The notes beneath the pieces are model-generated. The model had not been told where the DNA came from, did not search any database, and saw only the letters and a program-made list of their open reading frames with translations. A stretch of 64,000 nucleotides of DNA. Source: Bradyrhizobium sp. CCGUVB1N3. GTDB taxonomy: Bacteria; Pseudomonadota; Alphaproteobacteria; Rhizobiales; Xanthobacteraceae. Location of the stretch: contig NZ_JANADR010000001.1 of NCBI RefSeq assembly GCF_024199925.1, positions 8,931,501-8,995,500 on the forward strand. Direction: 5' to 3'. The position numbers and the translations under genes were made by a program. Shown here piece by piece: positions 16,133 through 25,221 of the stretch. Each line of letters begins with the position of its first letter. Within the stretch, counting starts at the first letter, position 1.

Positions 16133-16954
16133 TTGCGGTGGCTCAAGGAAACCTTTCATGTCGACAAGCCCATCATCGCCATGTGCCACTTGCAGGCGCT
16201 GCCGGGCGATCCCGGCTACGATATGGTCGGCGGCATGAGTAAAGTCGTCGAAATGGCTCTTGCCGATCTCGACCATCTTCAGAACGGCGGGGTCGATGCA
16301 GTCATGTTTTCCAACGAATTCAGCTTGCCCTACCTGACCAAGGTGCACCCCGAAACCACCGTGGCCATGGCACGCATCATCGGTGAACTCATGCGCTTCA
16401 TCAAGGTGCCGTTTGGCGTCAACGTCTTGTGGGATCCCATTGCTTCGATCGATCTTGCCGCCGCCACCGGAGCAAGCTTCATTCGCGAGATCATGAGCGG
16501 GGTCTACGCCAGCGATTTCGGGCTCTGGAATACCAATGTCGGTGAAACGGCGCGACACAAGGCAAGGCTCGTCCCGAAGCTCAGGCTTCTGTTCAACATC
16601 GTGCCCGAAGCGGCCGCCTATCTGGGCGATCGCTCGATTGCGGATATCGCCCGCTCGACGGCGTTCAACAACCGGCCTGACGCAATCTGCGTATCGGGCC
16701 TCACTGCTGGTGCCGAAACAGACACCCACGTGCTTTCAACGGTCAAGAAGGCCGTGCCGGGCACGGCCGTGCTTTGTAATACGGGTTGCCGGATCGACAA
16801 CATCGAACGCCAGCTCGCTGTTTCGGACGGGGCAGTCGTGGGATCGACATTCAAGGTCGACGGCGTCTTCGAAAATCCGGTCGATCCGGCGCGTGTCAAG
16901 GCCTTCATGGAAAAGGTCAAGGCGATCCGCTCTGCCGCGCGCGCGGACGTTTAG
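16133..16954 (+). CDS. BtpA/SgcQ family protein
   Basis: 273 residues. It opens with a TTG codon placed 8 bp after a strong AGGAGG, which decides the start. The sequence has the BtpA/SgcQ hallmarks: KPIIAMCHLQALPGDPGY, GGVDAVMFSNEFSLPY, PFGVNVLWDP, ASFIREIMSGVYASDFGLW and a C-terminal VSDGAVVGSTFKVDG phosphate-site-like loop of a TIM barrel. The family includes the photosystem I biogenesis factor BtpA and E. coli SgcQ, whose reaction is unknown. Its neighbours here are an M42 hydrolase and an FGGY kinase, so a catabolic aldolase or isomerase-type role is plausible. Confidence 0.85.
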   Translation: MRWLKETFHVDKPIIAMCHLQALPGDPGYDMVGGMSKVVEMALADLDHLQNGGVDAVMFSNEFSLPYLTKVHPETTVAMARIIGELMRFIKVPFGVNVLWDPIASIDLAAATGASFIREIMSGVYASDFGLWNTNVGETARHKARLVPKLRLLFNIVPEAAAYLGDRSIADIARSTAFNNRPDAICVSGLTAGAETDTHVLSTVKKAVPGTAVLCNTGCRIDNIERQLAVSDGAVVGSTFKVDGVFENPVDPARVKAFMEKVKAIRSAARADV

Positions 16955-17047
16955 GAAACGCTCAGCCCGATCTGGCAGTTCACGGCGCCGGCTCGATCCA
17001 GATTTGATGAATAGCAAAGGTCCTTTGCCGGACCGGATTGGACCAAA

Positions 17048-18181
17048 GTGACGATTGACCAACGCAGCCTCACACGTATCGAGAGATGGACCAAGGAGCT
17101 CTGCCTGATACCCGGCCTTTCAGGCTATGAAGATCCGGTGAGCGACTACATCCGGGCCGTCTTTTCCGACGCCCGCGTCGAACGTCACAGCGATGCGTTC
17201 GGGAATTTGACCCTCACGGTGAAGGGGATCGACCCCGCAGCTCCATCGGTGATGGTCTTCGCCCATACCGATCAGCTTGGCCTCTTGGTACGGCGCATTG
17301 ATGCGAACGGCTTCATTCGGGTGGAGCGGCTCGGGGGCGTGCCCGAACGTGTGCTGCCGGGCCTGCGCATGGTGATCATCAACAAGCGGGGCGAGCAGAT
17401 TCCGTGCGTCGTCGGCATCAAGGCACACCACGCTACGCCGCAAGACGAAAAGAGCCAGGTGCTCGGCTATGACAAGCTCTTCCTCGATCTTGGCGCCGGA
17501 TCGGCGGAAGAGGTGCGCGCCCTCGGCATCGAAATCGGTGCGCCCGTCGCCTACTGTCCAGCTTTCGAACGGCTGGCGGGCACGCGTGTGTCCGGCACGG
17601 CGATCGACGACCGCGCCGGCTGCGCTGCGCTGATGGACCTTGTGCAGCGAGTTTTGGATGAACCCATTCCCGCTACGCTGCACGCGGTCTTTTCGGTGCA
17701 GGAGGAGTTCAACCTGCGCGGCGCCATGCTTGCGGCCGAGCATCTGAGGCCGGATGCCGCCATTTCGATCGACATCATGGTCGCCTCCGATACGCCTGAT
17801 CTCACGGAGCGCGGCGAGCTGCAGCTTGGCGGCGGCCCGGCGCTTGGCCTCTACAGCTTCCACGGACGCGGCACGCTCAATGGCACGCTTGCCCATCCCG
17901 CACTCCTCAATCATCTTGTCGAGACCGCCGGCCGTGTCGGCATGCCCATCCAGCGCAGCGCTCATACTGGCTGCCTCACGGATTCCTCCTACGTTCAGCT
18001 CGTGGGCGGGGGAATTCCCTCCATCGATATCGGCTATCCGACACGCTACACGCATGCGCCGATCGAAACCTGCGATCTGGCCGATCTTGAGCAGATAGCG
18101 GCGCTCCTTGCCTTGGCCCTGTGCGATATGAAAGCGGGTTTCTCCTTCGAACGGAGGAGATATCCATGCGCTACCTCCTAG
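17048..18181 (+). CDS. M42 family metallo-aminopeptidase/hydrolase
   Basis: 377 residues from a GTG start. Dinuclear-metal ligands of the M42 family are in place: His in VMVFAHTDQLGLLV (about 74), Asp in GTAIDDRAGCAAL (about 184), the Glu pair in FSVQEEFNLRG (about 218), Asp in ISIDIMVASD and a final His in TRYTHAPIE (about 343). M42 enzymes form tetrahedral aminopeptidases, but homologues such as FrvX and SgcX occur in sugar operons where the true substrate is unknown. The 3' end overlaps the FGGY kinase start by 16 bp, indicating tight coupling. A peptide-like or glycosyl-amide substrate remains possible. Confidence 0.88.
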   Translation: MTIDQRSLTRIERWTKELCLIPGLSGYEDPVSDYIRAVFSDARVERHSDAFGNLTLTVKGIDPAAPSVMVFAHTDQLGLLVRRIDANGFIRVERLGGVPERVLPGLRMVIINKRGEQIPCVVGIKAHHATPQDEKSQVLGYDKLFLDLGAGSAEEVRALGIEIGAPVAYCPAFERLAGTRVSGTAIDDRAGCAALMDLVQRVLDEPIPATLHAVFSVQEEFNLRGAMLAAEHLRPDAAISIDIMVASDTPDLTERGELQLGGGPALGLYSFHGRGTLNGTLAHPALLNHLVETAGRVGMPIQRSAHTGCLTDSSYVQLVGGGIPSIDIGYPTRYTHAPIETCDLADLEQIAALLALALCDMKAGFSFERRRYPCATS

Positions 18182-19662
18182 GCATCGACATAGGGAGGTA
18201 TTCCAGCAAAGGCGTCCTGCTCGATGAGTCCGGCGCCATTCGGGCAACGGCGCAGCGCAAGCACGACATGCGCGTGCCGGGGCCAGGACTTGCCGAACAT
18301 GATGCCCTGCAGGATTGGTGGGAGGGCTTTCGCACGCTGAGCCAGCGGCTGATCCTGGACAGTGGGATCAACCCGGCCGCGATAGCTGCGGTCGGGTGCA
18401 GCGGAATTGGCCCCTGTGCTCTGCCTGTGACGGAAGCGGGCAAGCCTCTACGCCCGGCCATCCTATATGGCGTGGATACACGCGCCGAAGTCGAAATCGA
18501 AGAGCTCAACGCCGAGCTCGGCGCACCGGCCGTGCTGGCCCGAACCGGCAATCCGCTGACGACACAATCCGTCGGCCCGAAGGTGCGATGGCTTGCCAAG
18601 CACGAGCCTGACACTTTCCGCAAAACTGCGCGGATCGTCGGCTGCCCTACCTTTATCGTTCACCGATTGACGGGACGATGGGTCGTCGATCACTACGGCG
18701 CGTCGTGTTACACGCCATTTTATGACCTTGCCGCCAAGGACTGGCATCGCGAGACGGTCGAACGGATTTGCCCAGTCGACTGGCTGCCTGAGATAGCCTG
18801 GACAACGGAGATTATAGGCTATGTGAGCACTGAGGCCGGGGGCGAAACCGGGCTTGCCGCGGGCACGCCCGTGATTGCAGGCACCATCGACGCGGCGAGC
18901 GAAGCGATCAGTGTCGGCGTGCAACGGCCGGGCGACTTGATGATCATGTATGGCACGACGGCCTTCTTCATCCAGGTCAATGCCGATCTCGTCGTCGATT
19001 CCCGTTTCTGGGCAGCGCCGTTTCTGTTCGAGAACACCTGGAGCGTGATGGGTGGGCTTGCGACCGGAGGCGGTCTCACCCACTGGTTTCGCAAGGAAAT
19101 GACCGGACTTCCCGATGAGGATTCATCCTTCCAGACGCTGATGGAGGAGGCGCTCACAAGCCCGCCTGGCGCAAACGGCATTTTGATGCTGCCCTATTTC
19201 AGTGGTGAGCGAACGCCAATCAACGATCCGCAAGCCAAGGGACTGATCTTCGGGCTGACGCTCGCGCACCGGCGCGGCGATATCTATCGTGCGTTGATCG
19301 AAGGGATCGGACACGCGATCCGGCATAATCTCGATGGCTTTGCTGAAATTCAGCCGGCTCGAAGCATTTATGCGGCTGGAGGCGGCGTACAGAACCCTCT
19401 CTGGACACAATGCGTCAGCGACATCGCAGGCGTATGTCAGAATGTGCGCCAGCACACGGTGGGAGCTGCGCTCGGATCTGCCTTTCTTGCCGGAATAGGC
19501 TGCAACATCTTCGCGCCCGAGGATATCGACCGCATCAACCCGATCGTGTCTCGAATCGCGCCGAATGAGGCCGACCGAAATCGCTACGAGGCCGATCACG
19601 TTGCTTTCAAAGTGCTCTACGCCAACAACAAAGCCACGATGCGACGGTCCAGGGCAAGCTAG
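18166..19662 (+). CDS. FGGY-family carbohydrate kinase
   Basis: 498 residues from the ATG at 18166, which follows GGAGGAGA; an in-frame extension to 18121 only overlaps the M42 gene. The fold is xylulokinase-like: an N-terminal DIG phosphate loop, catalytic-base region IAGTIDAASEAISVG near 240, and the C-terminal FGGY-like segment IYAAGGGVQNPLWTQCVSDI near 410. The first motif reads GIDIGRYSSKGV, with Arg 11 where Thr or Ser is usual. The enzyme would phosphorylate a pentose, hexulose or alditol with ATP after import. It is the last gene of the BtpA-M42-kinase operon and may also be the only transcription source reaching the truncated sugar operon downstream. Confidence 0.9.
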   Translation: MRYLLGIDIGRYSSKGVLLDESGAIRATAQRKHDMRVPGPGLAEHDALQDWWEGFRTLSQRLILDSGINPAAIAAVGCSGIGPCALPVTEAGKPLRPAILYGVDTRAEVEIEELNAELGAPAVLARTGNPLTTQSVGPKVRWLAKHEPDTFRKTARIVGCPTFIVHRLTGRWVVDHYGASCYTPFYDLAAKDWHRETVERICPVDWLPEIAWTTEIIGYVSTEAGGETGLAAGTPVIAGTIDAASEAISVGVQRPGDLMIMYGTTAFFIQVNADLVVDSRFWAAPFLFENTWSVMGGLATGGGLTHWFRKEMTGLPDEDSSFQTLMEEALTSPPGANGILMLPYFSGERTPINDPQAKGLIFGLTLAHRRGDIYRALIEGIGHAIRHNLDGFAEIQPARSIYAAGGGVQNPLWTQCVSDIAGVCQNVRQHTVGAALGSAFLAGIGCNIFAPEDIDRINPIVSRIAPNEADRNRYEADHVAFKVLYANNKATMRRSRAS

Positions 19663-19674
19663 TTCGATGGGCGT

Positions 19675-20340
19675 TCATGGACGCGCAACCAGCAATTGAT
19701 GCACGTTTGCCCCACCTGCCATCAGGGGATACGACGGCTCGAAATGCTCACGCAGTTCCCGCTTCCTGACGAGCGCGCGCGCACCGGCAAATGCATCCAT
19801 CAGGCTTTCGGCCCGACGGAGCGCGACGTTGAAGAAGGCGTCACCGAAATAAGTCCACTTCGCCTTGTCCTCGCAGCCGAACGACGGATGATCGGCGTCG
19901 GCCGCTGTGATGACCAGGACATCGGGAGTCGCGAGACGAGGGATGAATACTCCCGAGTAACAGGCCGAGATGATCACCACCTTGTGGCGCACGCCGGTCT
20001 TTGCGAGCATCTCGGCAAGACGGGACGGTGTGAGCGTTTGCTCAAGTCGTCCTGCCTTGATTGCTAGGCCGTCTGGCGAGCCATGCGAGGTAAGAATCAC
20101 GAACAAAACGTCATTCTCGGCGTCCAGGCGGCTCGCTACATCTTGCAACGATCTGGTCAGACCTTCTGTAGTAGCGCTGCCGCCCTTCTTCGAATTGTAC
20201 TGCACTTCGATCGCGCCAGTTTCGAAACGACCGGCGACGACCCGTGCTGCACCGGTCGCCTCGCTTTTAAACACACCTTGATCGCCGAAAAGGCCAAAGG
20301 ATACCACGCCGAGCTTGTGAGCACCCTCGACGGCGTGCAC
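19675..20340 (-). pseudogene. Peptidase C13 family protein, 5'-truncated
   Basis: About 220 codons of a C13-type protease are intact at the 3' end: VVSFGLFGDQGVFKSEAT, then catalytic His in LFVILTSHGSPDG and catalytic Cys in KVVIISACYSGVFIPRLA, ending VHQLLVARP. The frame continues upstream only by reading antisense through the neighbouring sugar-binding-protein gene, where it is not protein-like. The N-terminal portion (usually membrane-anchored in these alphaproteobacterial proteins) is missing. The break at about 20340 coincides with the break in the divergent binding-protein gene, so both lost their 5' ends in one event. Confidence 0.75.
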
Positions 20341-20350
20341 GCTGGAAACC

Positions 20351-21487
20351 GACAGCGGCGAGGCGGCCGCCGTGAAGGTGTTTGCCGACCAGTTCACCAA
20401 GGCCGGCGGCACTTGGGTCGACAGCGCGGTCGCCGGCGCTGCAAATGCACGAAACGCCGCGATCAGCCGCACCGTCGCCGGCAATCCGCCGGCCGCCATG
20501 CAGCTCAACACCGGCAAGCAGTTCGACGAGTTGGTGGAAGGCGGCCTGCTCGCCGACGTCGACGCGATCGCAACCGAAGGCAACTGGAAAGGCGTGATGC
20601 CCGCCGCGATCATTGCCGCGGCGACCCGCAACGGCAAGATGTATGCGGTGCCGATCAACATCCACGGTCAGAATTGGCTCTGGTACAACAAGGCTGTGCT
20701 CGCCTCCGTCGGAGCCGCCGAGCCGAAGACCTGGAATGACGCTCTCGCCATTCTCGACAAGCTCAAGGCCGAGGGCAAGGTGATCCCGCTGGCCTTCTCG
20801 GGCCAGAAGAACTGGGAGCAAAACCTGTTCAACTCGGTCATGATCGGCGTCGGCGGCGCACAGATGTGGACCGGCATTCTCGGCAAGCGCGACGCGTCGC
20901 TGGCGCGGAGCGCCGAGTTCAAAGCGGTCGCCGTCACCTACAAGAAGCTCAAGGACTATGTCGATGCCGGCGCGCCCGGCCGCAACTGGAATGACGCGAC
21001 CAACCTCGTCATCCAGGGCAAGGCCGGAATGCAGATCATGGGCGACTGGGCCAAGGGCGAATTCGTCGCGGCGGGTAAGGTCGCCGACAAGGACTATGGC
21101 TGCACGGTGCTGTCCAATGGTAGCGGCGGTTACGTGATGGGCGGCGACGTGTTCGTATTCCCGAAGGCGAAGGACCCATCCACCACCAAGGCTCAGATGA
21201 CCTTGGCGAGACTGATGCTGACGCCCGAGACCCAGATCCAGTTCGCGCTGAAGAAGGGCTCGATCCCGGTGCGTAGCGATGTCGATACGTCCGCGCTCGA
21301 CGCTTGCGCCCAAAAGGGCATGCGCTATGTCGCAGACAAGGCCCAGCAAATGCCGTCCGGCGACATGCTGGCGCCGCCGGCGATGACCGGCGCGCTTCAG
21401 GATGCCATCTCGCAATATTGGAACACCAATATGAGCGCCGATGAATTCTCCGCCAAGGTCGCTGCGGTGCTGAAGTCCCAGGAGTGA
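20351..21487 (+). pseudogene. Sugar ABC substrate-binding protein lacking its signal peptide
   Basis: From the SGEAAAVKVFADQFTKAGG segment onward this is a complete glucose-type CUT1 binding protein (ATVAGNPPAAMQLNTGKQFD-like ligand loop, YAVPINIHGQNWLWYNKAVL, and a conserved C-terminus AKVAAVLKSQE). Family members begin with a signal peptide followed by a short strand and then GGEAAAV; here everything before that point is replaced by sequence belonging to the C13 peptidase relic. The only early start is a GTG at 20372. Without export it could not serve the importer, so it is probably non-functional although its remaining frame is undamaged, which suggests a recent event. Confidence 0.75.
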
Positions 21488-21496
21488 TGCATCACA

Positions 21497-21527
21497 AAAG
21501 GCGGCTGACGAACTGTCGGCCGCCTTT
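21497..21527 (+). terminator. Stem-loop after the sugar-binding-protein gene
   Basis: AAAGGCGGCTGAC (21497-21509) pairs with GTCGGCCGCCTTT (21515-21527) over 13 bp with one G-U, closing a 5-nt loop. It sits 10 bp after the binding-protein stop and before the permease. A pyrimidine-rich run follows, so it may partially terminate and set a higher level for the binding protein than for the membrane genes. Confidence 0.65.
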
Positions 21528-21562
21528 CCTTCCCGTGGACCTCTCTTCAATCCGGCGATGCG

Positions 21563-22441
21563 ATGCGTCTTTCGCTGAACTCCCGACTTTCCGTGATCTC
21601 CGCGCTCTTACCGGCGCTGCTGGTGATGCTCGTCGTCTATGTCGGCGCCACCAGTTGGACGGTGTGGATGTCGCTGACCAATTCACGGATGCTGCCGAAC
21701 AACAATTTCGTCGGGCTCCGGCAGTATGAGATGCTGCTCGGCAACGACCGCTGGATCACCTCGGTCCACAACATCATTATCTACGGTGTGCTGTTTGTCT
21801 CGCTTGCGCTTCTGATCGGCTTCCTGCTGGCGGTTGCGATCGATCAGCGGGTGCGCGCCGAGGACACGATCCGCTCGATCTATCTCTATCCCTATTCGAT
21901 GTCCTTCGTCGTCACAGGCCTGGTCTGGCAATGGCTGCTCAACCCGACGCTCGGCATTCAGCATGTGCTGCGCAGCTGGGGCTTCGAAGGCGCGACGTTC
22001 GACTGGATTGTTCGGCCGGAGACCGCAATCTATTGCCTGGTCATTGCCGGCGTCTGGCAGGCTTCGGGGCTGGTGATGGCGATCATGCTCGCTGGCCTGC
22101 GCGGCGTCGACGACGAAATCTGGAAGGCGGCGCGGGTCGACGGCCTGCCGAAGTGGCGGGTCTATGTGTCGATCATCATTCCGATGATGGGTGCGAGCTT
22201 TGCGACCGCCGCGGTGCTGCTGTCGACGGGCGTGGTGCGCCTCTACGACCTCTCGGTAGCGATGACCAATGGCGGGCCAGGCATTGCCTCGGAGGTGCCT
22301 GCCAAATTCGTCATGGACCATCTGTTCGAACGCGCCAATATCGGGCTTGCGACTGCGGCGGCCACCACCATGCTGATTACGGTGATCGCGGTGGTCGCGC
22401 CCTATCTCTACTGGCGCGCGCGCAAGGGAGAGATGCGATGA
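21563..22441 (+). CDS. Sugar ABC transporter permease, MalF/GtsB type
   Basis: 292 residues with six predicted membrane helices, starting SVISALLPALLVMLVVYVGA. The ATPase-docking EAA loop is near 190-210 (DDEIWKAARVDGLPKWRVYV). The central motif YPYSMSFVVTGLVWQWLLNP is typical of glucose/mannose-type CUT1 permeases. The 3' end overlaps the next permease by 4 bp. The gene itself looks intact even though the binding protein upstream is beheaded. Confidence 0.92.
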   Translation: MRLSLNSRLSVISALLPALLVMLVVYVGATSWTVWMSLTNSRMLPNNNFVGLRQYEMLLGNDRWITSVHNIIIYGVLFVSLALLIGFLLAVAIDQRVRAEDTIRSIYLYPYSMSFVVTGLVWQWLLNPTLGIQHVLRSWGFEGATFDWIVRPETAIYCLVIAGVWQASGLVMAIMLAGLRGVDDEIWKAARVDGLPKWRVYVSIIIPMMGASFATAAVLLSTGVVRLYDLSVAMTNGGPGIASEVPAKFVMDHLFERANIGLATAAATTMLITVIAVVAPYLYWRARKGEMR

Positions 22442-23331
22442 CCGCAGTGGCGCAGCCTTTGCCCGCCGCGCGGCGGGGCAAGCGCATGACCCCGGCGCGC
22501 TGGGGCCTCTATGCCTTCATCTTCATTACCGCGCTCTACTTCCTGCTGCCGCTCTATGTGATGGTCGTCACCTCGCTGAAGCCGATGGCAGAGATTCGGC
22601 AGGGTAATCTGCTGGCCTTGCCGGCAGCTCCCAGCATCGACGCATGGGTCAAGGCCTGGACCTCGGCCTGCACCGGTCTGACCTGCCAGGGTATCAAGAT
22701 CGGCTTTCTCAACTCGCTGCGCATCCTGGTGCCGTCGGTCGTCATCTCCATCCTGGTCGGCTCGCTTACCGGTTATGCGCTGTCGCTATGGCGGGTGCGC
22801 GGCGCCAACATCCTGTTCGGCGCGATGATGGTGGTCGCGTTCATTCCCTATCAGGTGTTCATCTATCCGTTGGTTCGCCTGTTCTCCTTCGCCGGGCTCG
22901 GGCAGTCGCTCCTGACCATCGTGATCATCCACACGATCTTCGGCTTTCCCACGATGACGCTGCTGTTCCGCAATTATTTCGCATCGCTGCCGGTCGAGTT
23001 GTTCAAGGCCGCCCGCGTCGACGGCGCCGGCTTCTACCAGATCTATGCGCAGATCATGATGCCGATGGCCACCCCCATGATCGTGGTCGCGGTGATCTTG
23101 CAGACCACCGGCATCTGGAACGACTTCATCCTAGGGCTCGTCTTCGCCGGCCGCGACAATCTGCCGATGACCGTGCAGCTCAATAACATCGTCAATTCGA
23201 CGCAAGGTGAGCGCGCCTACAATGTCGACATGGCGGCCACGCTGTTGACCGCGTTGTTGCCGCTTGCCGTCTATTTCGGCTCCGGCCGCTGGTTCGTCCG
23301 CGGCATCGCCGCCGGCGCAGTGAAAGGCTGA
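22438..23331 (+). CDS. Sugar ABC transporter permease, MalG/GtsC type
   Basis: 297 residues from the ATG at 22438, which overlaps the previous stop (ATGA); an in-frame extension to 21931 lies wholly within that permease and is discarded. Six membrane helices begin at WGLYAFIFITALYFLLPLYV. The EAA loop is LPVELFKAARVDGAGFYQIY (about 200-219). The C-terminus GRWFVRGIAAGAVKG is standard for MalG-type partners. The periplasmic insertion with TSACTGLTCQG is shared with glucose-type importers. Confidence 0.92.
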   Translation: MTAVAQPLPAARRGKRMTPARWGLYAFIFITALYFLLPLYVMVVTSLKPMAEIRQGNLLALPAAPSIDAWVKAWTSACTGLTCQGIKIGFLNSLRILVPSVVISILVGSLTGYALSLWRVRGANILFGAMMVVAFIPYQVFIYPLVRLFSFAGLGQSLLTIVIIHTIFGFPTMTLLFRNYFASLPVELFKAARVDGAGFYQIYAQIMMPMATPMIVVAVILQTTGIWNDFILGLVFAGRDNLPMTVQLNNIVNSTQGERAYNVDMAATLLTALLPLAVYFGSGRWFVRGIAAGAVKG

Positions 23332-23337
23332 CGCAGC

Positions 23338-24423
23338 ATGCAGAAATCGAACGTCGACATCAGGAGCCTGCAGATCGGCTTTGGCGGCCTGAAGGTGCTG
23401 GAGAACCTCGATCTCCACGTCGATGCGTCCGAGTTCCTCGTGCTGCTTGGGCCGTCTGGCTGCGGCAAGTCGACATTGCTCAACGCGATTGCCGGGCTGA
23501 TCGACGTCAAAGGCGGCGAAATCCATATCGGCGGCCGAGATGTCACATGGGCAGAACCGAAGGATCGCGGTATCGCGATGGTGTTCCAGAGCTACGCGCT
23601 CTATCCGCGCATGAGCGTGCGCCGAAACATGTCGTTCGGGCTGAAGGTCGCGGGCACGCCGCGGGACGAGATCGAGCGCCGCGTCGGCGAGGCCGCGCAG
23701 ATGCTGCGGCTCACCAGTCTCCTCGACCGCCGTCCCAGCGAGCTCTCCGGCGGCCAGCGTCAGCGTGTCGCGATCGGACGGGCGCTGGTGCGCCATGCCG
23801 GGGTCTATCTGTTTGACGAACCGCTCTCCAATCTGGATGCTCAGCTGCGCGCCGAGCTCAGGGTCGAGATCAAGCGGCTGCATGCACGGCTCGGTGCCAC
23901 GATGATCTACGTGACGCACGACCAGATCGAGGCGCTGACGCTCGCGGACCGCATCGCAGTCATGCAGGGCGGCGTGATCCAGCAGCTCGACACGCCAAAG
24001 AAAATCTATCGCGAACCGGTCAACCGCTTCGTCGCTTCCTTCGTCGGCTCGCCCGCGATGAACTTCATTTCTGGTCGGCTCGCGCGCGGCAGCGAGCTCG
24101 GCTTCATCGCCGGTGTAAACCGGCTTGCCCTGAACGGCTACGTCTTCCGCGGCCAGCCGACCGACGCGCCCGTTGTTCTCGGCATCCGGCCCGAGCATGT
24201 CGAGTTGACCGCGTCGGACGATCCATCCTCCGTGTCCGCGCGCGTCGAGATGGTCGAGCCGATGGGCGCCGACACGCTGATCTGGTGTCGTCTCGCCGAC
24301 GGCACTGCCTTCTCCTTCCGCCATGATGCGGACGCGCAGGTGCGTGTGGGGGACACGCTCACCGTCCGCTTCCCCGCCGACGCCCTGTCGCTGTTCGATG
24401 AGGCGAGCGGACAGCGCCTGTAG
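23338..24423 (+). CDS. ABC sugar transporter ATPase, MalK/UgpC type
   Basis: 361 residues. Walker A GPSGCGKST (about 38-46), signature LSGGQRQRVAIGRA, Walker B VYLFDEPLSNLD, switch VTHDQIEAL, and the TOBE domain with LGIRPEHVELT near 280. It follows the second permease by 6 bp. It is a clear paralogue of the ATPase at 8930 and could in principle energise either importer. Confidence 0.93.
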   Translation: MQKSNVDIRSLQIGFGGLKVLENLDLHVDASEFLVLLGPSGCGKSTLLNAIAGLIDVKGGEIHIGGRDVTWAEPKDRGIAMVFQSYALYPRMSVRRNMSFGLKVAGTPRDEIERRVGEAAQMLRLTSLLDRRPSELSGGQRQRVAIGRALVRHAGVYLFDEPLSNLDAQLRAELRVEIKRLHARLGATMIYVTHDQIEALTLADRIAVMQGGVIQQLDTPKKIYREPVNRFVASFVGSPAMNFISGRLARGSELGFIAGVNRLALNGYVFRGQPTDAPVVLGIRPEHVELTASDDPSSVSARVEMVEPMGADTLIWCRLADGTAFSFRHDADAQVRVGDTLTVRFPADALSLFDEASGQRL

Positions 24424-24447
24424 TCTTCACCCAGCCGAAAGCGAGAC

Positions 24448-25209
24448 ATGACCAAACCAATCGGCCGATTTTCCATCCAGCTCTATTCCGCCCGCTCCAT
24501 TACCCCGCTTGAGGCGCAATTCGCGCTGCTGTCCGAGCTCGGCTACACGATGGTCGAGCCTTGGGGCGCGCTGTTCAATGATCCCGAGACGCTGAAGCGG
24601 CTGCTCGACGTCCACGGCATGACCGCGCCGAGCGCTCATGTCGGCCTCGACCCGTTGCGCGAGGATGCGGTCGGTACGGCGGGGATGTGCAAGGGACTCG
24701 GCATCGAGACCATCTTCGCGCCGGCCCCGCCATTGGGTGAGCGCGAAGGCGGCGAAAAGGAATGGCGCGGCATCGGGCGCGAGCTCGCTGAGATCGGAAA
24801 GGCGGTGACTGGCGAAGGACTCAAATTCGGCTGGCACAACCATCATTGGGAATACGGCCGCACCGGGAGCGGCAAGACCTATCTCGAATGCCTGTTCGAG
24901 GAGGCCCCCGATCTCGTCTGGGAAGCCGATCTCGCCTGGATCGTGCGAGGTGGCGGCGATCCGGTCGCCGAGATCAAGAAGCATGCTCGGCGCCTGGTCG
25001 CCTGCCACATCAAGGATCTCGCGCCATCTGGACAATGCGCTGATGAGGATGGCTGGGCAGATCCTGGCCACGGCATCATGAATTGGCCGGCGCTGCGCGC
25101 GGCGATGAAGGAGGCAGGGGTCTCCCTGTTCGTCGCTGAACACGATAAGCCGAACGACGTCGCCCGCTTCGCGCGCCGGGCGCGCGAGACCGTGTCGTCA
25201 TGGACGTGA
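24448..25209 (+). CDS. Sugar phosphate isomerase/epimerase family TIM-barrel protein (first copy)
   Basis: 253 residues of the xylose-isomerase-like (AP endonuclease 2 fold) barrel. Metal-ligand positions are visible in FGWHNHHWEYG (about 130-140), DLVWEADLAWIVRGG (about 155) and RLVACHIKDLAPSG (about 185). Such proteins isomerise or epimerise keto sugars, including 3-keto glycosides, with a divalent metal. It lies between the importer ATPase and a Gfo/Idh/MocA dehydrogenase, a pairing common in inositol and 3-keto-sugar catabolism. The substrate is unknown. Confidence 0.85.
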   Translation: MTKPIGRFSIQLYSARSITPLEAQFALLSELGYTMVEPWGALFNDPETLKRLLDVHGMTAPSAHVGLDPLREDAVGTAGMCKGLGIETIFAPAPPLGEREGGEKEWRGIGRELAEIGKAVTGEGLKFGWHNHHWEYGRTGSGKTYLECLFEEAPDLVWEADLAWIVRGGGDPVAEIKKHARRLVACHIKDLAPSGQCADEDGWADPGHGIMNWPALRAAMKEAGVSLFVAEHDKPNDVARFARRARETVSSWT

Positions 25210-25221
25210 TGGGGAGCGATC

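Noticed and set aside
20341..20661. N-terminal extension of the C13 peptidase frame
   Set aside because: It is the complement of the sugar-binding-protein gene and is not protein-like; it is open only by chance past the recombination joint.
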